DNA of 64,000 nucleotides from Pseudomonadota bacterium (GTDB taxonomy: Bacteria; Myxococcota; Myxococcia; Myxococcales; Myxococcaceae). The stretch is from positions 1-64,000 of the forward strand of contig JAFAFL010000012.1 of the NCBI GenBank assembly GCA_023423535.1, in the 5' to 3' direction. The position numbers and the translations under genes are program-made. How positions within the stretch are numbered: the first letter of the stretch is position 1; each line of letters opens with the position of its first letter. The notes under the pieces are model-generated. The model made no database searches. It was not told where the DNA came from and saw only the letters and a list, made by a program, of their open reading frames with translations. Below are positions 17,494 to 27,318 of this stretch, in pieces.

Positions 17494-18732
17494 ATGCGGA
17501 CAGGTTCTTCGGTGTGGGTCGTCGCGGCGGCCGCGGTGCTCGCGCTCGGCGTGGGCTGTACGGGCGCGCGGCGGGGCGTGAAGGCGGACGGAGAGGGCAC
17601 CGGCGAGACGCAGGAGATCACCTTCGCCGAGCCCATCCAGATCGTGGGCGACCCGGAGCTGGAGAACCTCAACGACGAGGAGCTCTTCGCCGGCGGGACC
17701 TCCGCTTATGCGGCGCAGGACTTCAAGAAGGCGGCGCGATACTTCGGCCGCCTGGCGGACTTCCACCCGGACAGCCGTCATCGCCGGGTGTCGCTCTACA
17801 ACGCGGGGCTCGCGCACCAGCGGCTGGAGGAGTGGGAGGCGGCGCTCGGCCGGTTCGGCGAGCTGTCGGATCCGCAGAAGGGCTTCGGCGACGCGCTGGA
17901 TGCGACCTTCCGGGTGGCGGAGACGCTCTACCACCTCGACCGGCACCTCGAGGCGGCGGCAATGCTCGAGATCATCGCCGACCGGGCGGACCTCTCCTGG
18001 AACAAGCGCATCGAGGCGCAGGTCCAGCACGGCATCTGCCTGCACGAGGCGGGGATGTCGCAGCCGGCCGAGGGAAGCCTCCGCAAGGCGCTGACCATGT
18101 ACAACGGCCTGACCCACAAGGAGGAGGTGGACGACTACTTCCCCTCGCAGGCGCAGTTCTTCATCGGCGAGATCTACCGGGCCCACTACGAGTCGGTGCA
18201 GCTCGACCCGCTGAAGGGCACCGACCGGCTCGGCGAGGACCTCGAGCACAAGGCGCAGCTGCTCCTCTCCGCGCAGGGCCACTACCTCCGAGCGATCCGG
18301 ATGGGGAACGGCTACTGGGGCACCGCGGCCGGCTCGCGCATCGGCGGGCTCTACGAGAACCTCTACGACCACATGGTGAACACGCCGGTGCCGCCGGAGC
18401 TCGACGGGGAGCAGGCGGAGATCTACCGGCAGGAGCTGCGGAAGAAGATCCGCATCCTCATCACCAAGGCGATCAACGTGTACGAGCGCACCCTCGAGGC
18501 CGCCGAGCGCATCGGCGCGCAGAGCGCCTTCGTGGACAACACCCGCGAGTCGCTGAAGAAGATGAAGGACCTGCTGCTGGCCGACGCCATCCGCGACGAG
18601 GAGGAGGCCGCGCCCTCCCGCCCCGCCGGCCGTCCGGGCAAGAGCGAGGGCAAGGGCGGCACCAGCTCCACCGGAGGCGCCTCGGCGCCCGGTTCGTCCC
18701 GCCTCGTCACCGACCTGCCGGCGCGCGGCTAG
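17494..18732 (+). CDS. TPR-rich lipoprotein
   Basis: 412 residues. A lipoprotein signal peptide (MRTGSSVWVVAAAAVLALGVGC) has a clear LGVGC lipobox. The body is built of TPR-like helix pairs (about 60-310: KKAARYFGRLADFHPDS, EWEAALGRFGELS, EAAAMLEIIADRADLSW), then a helical region and a disordered Gly/Ser/Pro tail. The start at 17494 is supported by GAGGAGG at 17479-17485. Such lipoproteins act as outer- or inner-membrane assembly scaffolds; no specific partner is evident. The downstream M48 protease begins 12 bases after the stop, so they may share a transcript. Confidence 0.75.
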   Translation: MRTGSSVWVVAAAAVLALGVGCTGARRGVKADGEGTGETQEITFAEPIQIVGDPELENLNDEELFAGGTSAYAAQDFKKAARYFGRLADFHPDSRHRRVSLYNAGLAHQRLEEWEAALGRFGELSDPQKGFGDALDATFRVAETLYHLDRHLEAAAMLEIIADRADLSWNKRIEAQVQHGICLHEAGMSQPAEGSLRKALTMYNGLTHKEEVDDYFPSQAQFFIGEIYRAHYESVQLDPLKGTDRLGEDLEHKAQLLLSAQGHYLRAIRMGNGYWGTAAGSRIGGLYENLYDHMVNTPVPPELDGEQAEIYRQELRKKIRILITKAINVYERTLEAAERIGAQSAFVDNTRESLKKMKDLLLADAIRDEEEAAPSRPAGRPGKSEGKGGTSSTGGASAPGSSRLVTDLPARG

Positions 18733-18744
18733 ACTCGCCGCCGC

Positions 18745-19965
18745 TTGGACCCGATCTTCTCCCCCGACGAGCTCGCCCGGGTACGCGACTACGCGCGCCC
18801 CTTCTACGTCTGGCTCGCGCTGAAGGACGTCGTCCTCGTCGGGCTCTACGTCCTGCTGCTGCGCTTCGGCATCCGGCCCCTCTACGCGCAGGCGCAACGC
18901 GCCGCCGCCTGGACCGACGCGCGTCTGCAGTGGACCCGCACGCTCCCGGTGCTTCGCGCGGTGCCCGCCGCGCTCGGCAAGCTGTGGGGCGGCGCCGGCT
19001 GGGGCACCGCCCTGCTCTTCTCGCTGCTCTACATGGTCGTGCTCAACGGGGTGCTGCTGCCAAAGAGCGTCTGGCTCGACTACTTCCACGAGCACCGGTT
19101 CGGACAGTCGAACTACACGCCCGGCGGCTACGCGCTCGACGTGATGAAGACCTTCACCTTCACCGCCGCCGCGCAGTGCGTGATGGCGTTCGGCCTCTTC
19201 GGACTCGCCCGCAAGCTTCGCAGCTGGTGGCTGCTGCTCGGGGTCGCCGCCGGACTGGCGCTGCTGGCCTCGCCGCTGCTCGACCCCTACCGGGCGCGGC
19301 TCTACTTCGATCAGGAGAAGCTCGCGCAGGGTCCGCTTCGCGCCGAGATCGCCACGCTGCTCGACCGCGCGGACGTCGCGTACGGCGATGTGCTGGTGGA
19401 GAAGACGTCTCGCGCGAGCAAGAACCTCCAAGCCTACTTCGCGGGCCAGGGCCCCACCCGCACCGTGGTGCTCAACGACGTGCTGGTGGAGAAGCTGGAG
19501 ACGCCGGAGGTGCTCGCGGCCGTGGCGCACGAGGCGGGCCACATTTCGGAATCGAAGTGGCCGGGCCGCATCCTCGCGTCGCTGGCGCTGTTCGGCTTTC
19601 TCTTCCTCTGCCACCGCATCCTCCTCTTCGTGCAGCGCCGGCAGTGGTTCGGCGTGACCGCGTACGGCGACGTCCGCACCCTGCCCCTGCTCTCGCTCGC
19701 CCTGACCGTGCTGCTCTCCGTCTCGCAGCCGCTCAGCGCCGCCGTCTCTCGCGCCCGCGAGCGGAAAGCGGACCTCTACGCGCTCGAGCTGACGCGGGAC
19801 CCGGCGGCCTTCCGAGCCATGCTGGTGAAGGCCGCCCGCACGAACAAACTGGACCCGGAGCCGCCGCGCTGGGCAGTGCTCCGGGCCCATGGCCACCCGC
19901 CGATCTCCGAGCGGCTGGCCGCGGTCTCCGCTTGGGAATCACAGCAGAAGACGAGCGGCGAGTAG
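18745..19965 (+). CDS. M48-family membrane metalloprotease (Ste24-like)
   Basis: A 406-residue integral membrane zinc protease. Hydrophobic helices lie near 23-41, 85-105, 140-160, 165-185, 280-300 and 315-330. The HEAGH zinc motif spans residues 262-266, and the third ligand is the Glu of RARERKADLYALEL near 345. This matches the Ste24/CAAX protease and HtpX families. Start is TTG at 18745; no ATG or GTG alternative is seen before the conserved region. It probably follows the TPR lipoprotein in one transcript. A hairpin overlaps the stop codon. Confidence 0.82.
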   Translation: MDPIFSPDELARVRDYARPFYVWLALKDVVLVGLYVLLLRFGIRPLYAQAQRAAAWTDARLQWTRTLPVLRAVPAALGKLWGGAGWGTALLFSLLYMVVLNGVLLPKSVWLDYFHEHRFGQSNYTPGGYALDVMKTFTFTAAAQCVMAFGLFGLARKLRSWWLLLGVAAGLALLASPLLDPYRARLYFDQEKLAQGPLRAEIATLLDRADVAYGDVLVEKTSRASKNLQAYFAGQGPTRTVVLNDVLVEKLETPEVLAAVAHEAGHISESKWPGRILASLALFGFLFLCHRILLFVQRRQWFGVTAYGDVRTLPLLSLALTVLLSVSQPLSAAVSRARERKADLYALELTRDPAAFRAMLVKAARTNKLDPEPPRWAVLRAHGHPPISERLAAVSAWESQQKTSGE

Positions 19966-20005
19966 GTCCGGCCCCAACCCCGACCCCGGCCGCAACCGGA
20001 CCTAC
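19962..20005. terminator. Inverted repeat between converging genes
   Basis: GTAGGTCCGG at 19962-19971 and CCGGACCTAC at 19996-20005 form a perfect 10-bp stem with a 24-base loop rich in C. It overlaps the stop of the M48 gene and precedes the end of the minus-strand TPR chaperone gene, so it may terminate transcription in both directions. Confidence 0.45.
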
Positions 20006-20084
20006 CCACCTCCCGCGTCACCCGGCCGCTCCCCAGCTTCCGGGCGACTTCGGCGCGCCCGCGTGAACGCGCCTCCCGCATCCG

Positions 20085-20561
20085 CTACTTGTTCTTCAGC
20101 AACTCCACCGCCTGAAGCGTGATCGCCCGGACGAGTCCCGCCGCGCGCCGCCCCGCCGCCGTCTCGCCGTGCGGGTCCGCCTCCACCGCGAGCATCAGGT
20201 CCGCGAAGCCCGCCTTGTCCCCGCCCTTCAGCCGCAGCTCACCGCGGTTCCCCAACGCCACCGGGTTCTTCGGGTCGGCAGCCAGCGCATCGTTGTAGGC
20301 GGTCATCGCGTCCTGCGGTCTGCCGAGCTTCTGGTACACGGTGCCGAGCGCCGCCTGCGCACCCGTGTCGTGCGGGTTTCCGGCGACGAGCCCCTCAAAG
20401 ATGACGCGGGCCTCCTCGAGTCGCCCCGCACCGGCGAGCTCGCAGCCGAGGTTCGCGATGGCGCGGGCCTCCTCAAACGACATCCCCTCCACCTCCGCCC
20501 AGGTCATCTCGCCCCGGGTGAACTTCCGAAGGTTCTGCGCGAACACGTCTTCCGCCGTCAT
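20085..20561 (-). CDS. TPR protein resembling type III secretion chaperones (SycD/LcrH class)
   Basis: 158 residues consisting of an N-terminal helix (MTAEDVFAQNLRKFTRG) followed by about three TPRs (FEEARAIANLGCELAGAGRLEEARVIFEGLVAGNPHD, AQAALGTVYQKLGRPQDAMTAYNDALAADPKN, and a third up to residue 135). This is the size and fold plan of class II translocator chaperones such as SycD, LcrH and IpgC. The ATG at 20561 is preferred over 20594 because a strong AAGGAG Shine-Dalgarno lies just upstream of it. It follows the HrpF/NolX-like gene in the same operon, the usual place of a cognate chaperone. Confidence 0.62.
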   Translation of the reverse strand: MTAEDVFAQNLRKFTRGEMTWAEVEGMSFEEARAIANLGCELAGAGRLEEARVIFEGLVAGNPHDTGAQAALGTVYQKLGRPQDAMTAYNDALAADPKNPVALGNRGELRLKGGDKAGFADLMLAVEADPHGETAAGRRAAGLVRAITLQAVELLKNK

Positions 20562-20596
20562 GGTGGTCTTCTCCTTCTTGATGACGCGCTTCATGG

Positions 20597-22039
20597 CTAC
20601 GCGCGCCCCATGTTCTGGATCGCGGTCTTCGCCATCTCGTGGAACTTGTTCGACATGTTCGAGCGCAGCTCGAACATGCGCTTCCGCTTCTCCATCAGGC
20701 TCTGGAGTCGGTTCGTCAGCCGGTCGAGTTCGGTATCGAAGCCGCCGATCTTGCTCGGATCTGCTCCAGCCGCGATGGCATCAGCACGCGCCTTCCGCTG
20801 CTCCTCGACCTTCTTGCCGAGATCCATCATCTCGTCGTCGGTGTCCTCGAGGATCGCCTGGAGCAGGAACATGATCCGCTCCTCGACCGACAGGGTCTTG
20901 TCGTCGAGCACGCCCCACATCGGGGTGGGGTGCGGCGTTGTGGGCGTGTAGCCCGGCGCCGGCTGCGGCGGAGCCGACTCAGCGGGCTTGCCCGGCTTGT
21001 TCCCGGCCCCCTTCGTGACGTTCTGCCCGTCCATAGTGATGCCATGGCTCTGTTGGGGAGCGCCGCCACTCATCTGCTGCACCCCACCGAGCTCGCCGTA
21101 CTTCACCTTCTGGTTCATCTCGAAGATCTCGGCTTTGACCTCCTGGCGACTCGCGTTGCTCGTGTCCCCGTTGTTCTGGAAGAGGCGCTTCTTGTAGTCG
21201 GGGTTGTCGAGAAGGAACTGCGCCGCGCGGCGAACCGCCTCGTTCCCGTGCTTCTGTGCGATCTGGGCGAGTTCGTGGTCATTCATCTCGCCGTTCATGT
21301 TGTGGACTGTGAACCAGTTCTTCTCGAGTTCCGGCCAGTTGTGCTCGAGCGTCTCGAGCGACCTCAGGTACTCGTGCTCGAGGCTCGTCGACGCGCTCGA
21401 CGAAGAGGACAGTCCACTGCCTGCGTCTACCGGATCGCCCGGCCTGCCCGGCTGCGTCGTTCCCGCTGGTGCCGGCGCATGCGGCTCGGCGGGCGTCCCC
21501 TGCACCGGGGTCGCGTTCTTCGCTTGCTCGTTGTTCGAAGAGATCTTCTGCGGGATCGCCTTGTTGGCCCCGTCGAACAGCTTCCGCTTGGGCGGAAGCC
21601 CGTTGCTGGCGACCTTGAAGAAGCTGTCAACGACGGCGTGATAGTCGAAACGGAACGAGTCCGGGTCTGCGGTGATCACACCGTCGTCGAGCTTCCAGTC
21701 GAGATCGTAGCCAAGCCTCCCGTTCTCATCGACGCCGACCTTGAGCGACCCTTCGAAGACCTCGGTGACCGCTGGCATCCGCTGCATCGCCTCGGCCGTG
21801 TACTGAAGCGCTCCGTCCGCGAGGAGCGACGGGTCCTGCATCACGGCGCCCATCACGAGCTTGGCCCCGCCCGCGATCAGAGGGTCGAGGCCGATCGTGT
21901 TGCAGACGGTGTCGACGGCGGTGCCGTGCGGCGTGGTCACCGCTTTGTCAGCGACCCCGAGGCCAACCGTCGCAACGTCGGTCAGGACGCCCAGGGTCGC
22001 GCCGAGATCGAAGGAGTAGCCCTTCTTGATTTCACTCAT
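20597..22039 (-). CDS. HrpF/NolX-like putative type III secretion substrate
   Basis: 480 residues, no signal peptide, polar and low in Cys. Region 1-110 has hydrophobic helices (GATLGVLTDVATVGLGVADK, AGGAKLVMGAVMQDPSLL). A Pro/Ser-rich linker spans about 170-215. Region 225-305 (LEHNWPELEKNWFTVHNMNGEMND, AAQFLLDNPDYKKRLFQNNG) is laid out like the repeat of NolX/HrpF, with LxxNW, an EF-hand-like acidic loop and an AAxFLLxNP helix. A C-terminal coiled-coil region (390-470) follows. HrpF/NolX proteins are translocators of type III secretion. The base composition is visibly less GC-rich than its neighbours, suggesting acquisition. A GGAG lies upstream of the ATG at 22039. The family match is by eye. 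Confidence 0.5.
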   Translation of the reverse strand: MSEIKKGYSFDLGATLGVLTDVATVGLGVADKAVTTPHGTAVDTVCNTIGLDPLIAGGAKLVMGAVMQDPSLLADGALQYTAEAMQRMPAVTEVFEGSLKVGVDENGRLGYDLDWKLDDGVITADPDSFRFDYHAVVDSFFKVASNGLPPKRKLFDGANKAIPQKISSNNEQAKNATPVQGTPAEPHAPAPAGTTQPGRPGDPVDAGSGLSSSSSASTSLEHEYLRSLETLEHNWPELEKNWFTVHNMNGEMNDHELAQIAQKHGNEAVRRAAQFLLDNPDYKKRLFQNNGDTSNASRQEVKAEIFEMNQKVKYGELGGVQQMSGGAPQQSHGITMDGQNVTKGAGNKPGKPAESAPPQPAPGYTPTTPHPTPMWGVLDDKTLSVEERIMFLLQAILEDTDDEMMDLGKKVEEQRKARADAIAAGADPSKIGGFDTELDRLTNRLQSLMEKRKRMFELRSNMSNKFHEMAKTAIQNMGRA

Positions 22040-22363
22040 CGCCAGCTCCGGTGAGGGGCTCCTTGATGAAGCCCATGACGGAGACGGCGTTGTGCAGGCG
22101 AGGTGCCCAGGCTGGCTACGGCGATAGCCGCCGTAAAATCAGGCACTTGGCTGATTCGTTCGCCAGAGAAGGGTCCCGCGGATGGATGGAGCGTCCGCGA
22201 GGCGGGACGATTCGTAGACGGAGAGAGGGAGCGCCCGATGGGGACGCGAGCACGACGCTCTAGAGGATCATTTTCAGGCGTCTCGTGTCACTGTCACGGA
22301 CTACGTTGCGACGGCATGGGTGGTGCATCGACAGACTCCAAACATTCACCACGGAGTCATCAC
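22040..22363. other. Divergent intergenic region of the putative type III secretion locus
   Basis: A 324-base region between two divergent genes. It contains a sigma-54-like element for the minus-strand gene and a GGCTA/TAGCC inverted repeat at 22114-22129. It is less GC-rich than the flanks. I see no gene in it; open frames here have biased composition and no ribosome-binding site. Confidence 0.5.
22093..22108 (-). promoter_or_regulatory. Sigma-54 (-24/-12) like promoter of the HrpF/NolX-like gene
   Basis: Read on the minus strand: GGGCAC, five bases, CTGCA. This keeps the invariant GG-N10-GC spacing and all but two bases of TGGCAC-N5-TTGCA. Transcription would start near 22083, about 44 bases before the ATG at 22039. 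Matches of this kind also arise by chance in GC-rich DNA. Confidence 0.45.
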
Positions 22364-22843
22364 ATGCAGATCCAGAACAGCAACAGCCCTCATGGAGCGG
22401 GCGTCGAAGGGACGAACACGGACCGTCTCAACTCCGCGAATGAAAGCTCCTCGGTGACGCCCCAGACGCGTCAGTCCGCGGGCGGCTCGGAGTCGATGGT
22501 CGAGCGCTACAGCGCCGTGGAGTTGCTCCCGCAGGCGCTGGGCCCGAGCCTGCTCGGTGCGTTGTTCACAGTGGGCGGGCTCCTCTTCGAGAAGGGCGTG
22601 GACCGCGAAGCACTCTCAGCAGGCGTGATGGGCGGCCTCTCCTCGGAGAGCGGTCTCGACCCTGCGGTCATCCAGTTCGGTTTCAAGGCGCTCGCCATGC
22701 TCTTGGCTGAGCCCTCGCTGGAGGGCTTCATGAAGACGGGAGCGGCACTCGCCCAGGATCCGTCCTTCACCACGGTGCTCGCCAAGCTCGTCGAGGTGGG
22801 AATGGGGCTCGCGACAAAGGCGGCTGCGGCATCCGCGGGGTAG
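22364..22843 (+). CDS. Small protein of unknown function with a module shared with the HrpF/NolX-like protein
   Basis: 159 residues, no signal peptide. A polar Ser/Asn/Thr-rich N-terminal tail (1-45) precedes a hydrophobic helical part with ALGPSLLGALFTVGGLLFEKG and SGLDPAVIQFGFKALAMLLAEPSLEG. The GLDP motif, the following K-containing hydrophobic helix and the PSL end recur in the first 110 residues of the divergent protein at 20597-22039, with the same distance (42 residues) between a preceding LG and GLDP. The unstructured Ser/Thr/Asn-rich N terminus would suit a type III secretion signal. Start chosen at 22364 with CGGAG at 22351-22355. A co-secreted partner or paralogue is the best guess. 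Confidence 0.55.
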   Translation: MQIQNSNSPHGAGVEGTNTDRLNSANESSSVTPQTRQSAGGSESMVERYSAVELLPQALGPSLLGALFTVGGLLFEKGVDREALSAGVMGGLSSESGLDPAVIQFGFKALAMLLAEPSLEGFMKTGAALAQDPSFTTVLAKLVEVGMGLATKAAAASAG

Positions 22844-22878
22844 TCATTCGCGAGAGGTGAGCCTAGGGTCCCTGCCCG

Positions 22879-23337
22879 ATGCGGACGATGGGGCTGGACG
22901 TGGGCACGAAGACGGTGGGGATCGCCGTCTCGGACGGGCTGGGGATCACCGCGCAGGGGATCACCACCATCCGGCGGACGGGGATGAAGGCGGACCTCAC
23001 GGAGCTGAAGCGGCTCTGCGAGGAACACGAGGTCACCCGCCTCGTCGTCGGCCTGCCGCTGAACATGGACGGCTCGGAGGGCCCGCGCGCGGAGGCGTCG
23101 CGCAAGTTCGGCGAGGCCGCGGCCGCGCAGACCGGCCTCGAGGTCATCTACTGGGACGAGCGGCTCACCACGGTGGCCGCGCAGCGGGTGCTGCTCGAGG
23201 CGGACGTCTCACGAAAGAAGCGCCGCGAGGTCGTCGATCAGATCGCCGCGCAGCTCATCCTGCAGGGCTGGCTCGACGGCCAATCCAACGCCGCCGGAAC
23301 CAACGCCGACTACGACCCGCGTGACTACGAAGACTGA
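22879..23337 (+). CDS. ruvX: Holliday junction resolvase RuvX (YqgF)
   Basis: A 152-residue RNase H-like nuclease. It shows the family features: MGLDVGTKTVGIAVSD at the N terminus with the first catalytic Asp, VVGLPLNMDGSEGP in the middle, and YWDERLTTVAAQRVL with the second acidic pair, then a C-terminal DQIAAQLILQGWLD with the last Asp. RuvX acts in pre-16S rRNA maturation and is predicted to resolve Holliday junctions. The gene is close to the small T3SS-like gene upstream (35 bases apart) but has ordinary composition. It converges with the glycosyltransferase gene three bases away. Confidence 0.92.
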   Translation: MRTMGLDVGTKTVGIAVSDGLGITAQGITTIRRTGMKADLTELKRLCEEHEVTRLVVGLPLNMDGSEGPRAEASRKFGEAAAAQTGLEVIYWDERLTTVAAQRVLLEADVSRKKRREVVDQIAAQLILQGWLDGQSNAAGTNADYDPRDYED

Positions 23338-23340
23338 GGG

Positions 23341-24945
23341 CTAGTTCGCCCGCGGCGAGCCGGGCTGGGCGGTGCCGGCGGTCCCGGTCCCCTGCGGCGG
23401 GCTCTCGCTGCGCACGCGACGGTAGAGGTGGTACGGCGCGTCGGCCGCGTCCACGAACTCGAACCACAGCTCGCCCACCTGCACCCGGCCCTCGCGCTCG
23501 CCGAAGTCGCTGCGCTTCTCCAGCTCGCCGCCCTCGATCCGCAGCAGCCAGTCCGGACGGGTCTCCTCCATCCGGCGCTCGGTGTCGCCCCAGCGCACGC
23601 GGATGAGGCGCGCCTCCGGCAGGTTGCTGAAGAACGCGAGCTGGATGTCCTCGAAGCCCGGCGACGCATCGAGCAGCAGCACGCCCTCCGCCGGGCCCAC
23701 GGTCTCGCGCAGCGCGTCCGCCGCGGCCATCAGCGGTCGGGGGTTCTGCGTCACCGGGCTCACCGGGTTGAGGGACACCGCGGGACCGGGCTCGGCGCCC
23801 AGCGTGAACAGGCCCATCCACAGCGGCATCCCCACCGCCACCAGGGCCGTCGCACCGGCGAGTCCCTGTCGCAGCGGCAGCGACACCCGCGCGCTCACCG
23901 CACTGAACCCTGCGGAGACGAACGGGAGCAGGAGCACCAGCTGCCCGGCGGTGAACCGCCCGAGCGGCACGAAGTCGAGCAGCACGGCGCCGCGGAAGGT
24001 GAAGTACGCGGTGGGCAGGAGCGCCACCCACACGAGCCAGCGGTGCCGCTTCGACTCGCGGAAGGTCTTCACCATGCCCACCAGCCCGAACGCCGCCAGC
24101 AGCGGGCTGAGGGTGAACAGCGCCATCGCCGGCCAGAAGAGGAGGTTCTGCAGCCGGAAGCCGGCCCCGCCCATGCTGGCGATGCCCTCGGCCGCCCACT
24201 GCTGGTGGAACTGGTTGATGTAGGTGATCGGGTGGATCGGCGAGCCGGTGGCGAGCTCGTTGCCCTGCATCCAGATCATGGGGAACGGCAGACAGAACAG
24301 GCCAAACATCACCGCGCGGGTGAAGCCGCCGACCTTGTCGTTCTTGTCGCGCAGCAGCAGCAGCACCGACAGCAAGGGAATGAGCAGCCAGGCGTCGTAC
24401 CGGGTGGCGCAGGCGAGGTTGAGGAAGATGGCGGCGAGCGCGAGCGGCGCGAGCTTGCCCTCGTCCCAGCCGCGCGCGAACGCGGAGAGCACGCAGAGCA
24501 CGAGGAACAGCGACAGCGACTCGCTCGCGGCGGTGGTGCTGAACTGGACGTGCATTCCCCACGCGGCGAAGGCGAGGCCCGCCACGAGGCCCGCCCGCCA
24601 ACCGAAGAGCCTGCGCGTGAGCAGGTAGAGCGGCACGACCGACAGCACGCCGAACAGCAGGCTCACCCAGCGGCCGGCATCCGCACGGTCGGGGAAGGCC
24701 CAGAGCGCGGCGCCCACCGCGTAGAGGTGCAGCGGGCCGAACTGGTAGGCGCCGTCCTCGAACGAGCCGATCCAGTGGGGTTCGGCGGCCCAGCGCTCGG
24801 CGAGCTCGGTGCGGACGACCGCGTCGCCGTGGAGGTTCTCGTTCACCGGGAACACCAGCGCGCGCGGCAGCAGCGTCACCAGCACCAGGAGGGCCAGCAT
24901 CACCCACGTTCGCGGCTCGGGGCGTGCGGAAGGCTCGTGCGTCAT
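23341..24945 (-). CDS. GT39-like membrane glycosyltransferase (PMT/ArnT type)
   Basis: 534 residues with about ten membrane helices from residue 14 to about 370 and a soluble C-terminal part (about 400-534) rich in acidic residues. The region after the first helix carries the acidic residue pattern (NENLHGDAVVR, ...GSFEDGAYQFGPLH) typical of the first periplasmic loop of GT39 and ArnT-type enzymes, where the catalytic Asp sits. Such proteins transfer sugars from polyprenyl phosphate carriers to lipids or proteins. Substrate not predictable. It is divergent from the prkA operon across 298 bases. Confidence 0.72.
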   Translation of the reverse strand: MTHEPSARPEPRTWVMLALLVLVTLLPRALVFPVNENLHGDAVVRTELAERWAAEPHWIGSFEDGAYQFGPLHLYAVGAALWAFPDRADAGRWVSLLFGVLSVVPLYLLTRRLFGWRAGLVAGLAFAAWGMHVQFSTTAASESLSLFLVLCVLSAFARGWDEGKLAPLALAAIFLNLACATRYDAWLLIPLLSVLLLLRDKNDKVGGFTRAVMFGLFCLPFPMIWMQGNELATGSPIHPITYINQFHQQWAAEGIASMGGAGFRLQNLLFWPAMALFTLSPLLAAFGLVGMVKTFRESKRHRWLVWVALLPTAYFTFRGAVLLDFVPLGRFTAGQLVLLLPFVSAGFSAVSARVSLPLRQGLAGATALVAVGMPLWMGLFTLGAEPGPAVSLNPVSPVTQNPRPLMAAADALRETVGPAEGVLLLDASPGFEDIQLAFFSNLPEARLIRVRWGDTERRMEETRPDWLLRIEGGELEKRSDFGEREGRVQVGELWFEFVDAADAPYHLYRRVRSESPPQGTGTAGTAQPGSPRAN

Positions 24946-25243
24946 TTCCGAGCGCTGCTATCGCACCCGGGCGCGGATTCCAAGTTACGTGCTCGGAGGT
25001 CCCACAGGTGCGGCCATGTGTGCGAGCGGCAGTGCGCCGCGATGTGCCCTGGCCGACGTCGGACGCGAAGTGTTTGGCCCACTGGATCACTCTCGCGGCC
25101 GATGTGTCGGGAAGTTCGCCCCGAGAGGCCTGCGGCGGGCGGACGCCGTCTCTATGATTGCCCGGACGATCGAAATTCGTTCCGATCCCGAGGGTTACTC
25201 GAAGTGCGGCGTCCCCGCTCGGGACATCAGAAAAGGATCCGAG

Positions 25244-27316
<2,073 letters not shown>

Positions 27317-27318
27317 GC

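Noticed and set aside
15679..19896. A 1405-codon minus-strand open frame
   Set aside because: Covers the ArsA pair, TPR lipoprotein and M48 genes in antisense with Arg/Glu/Leu-rich composition; a GC-rich shadow.
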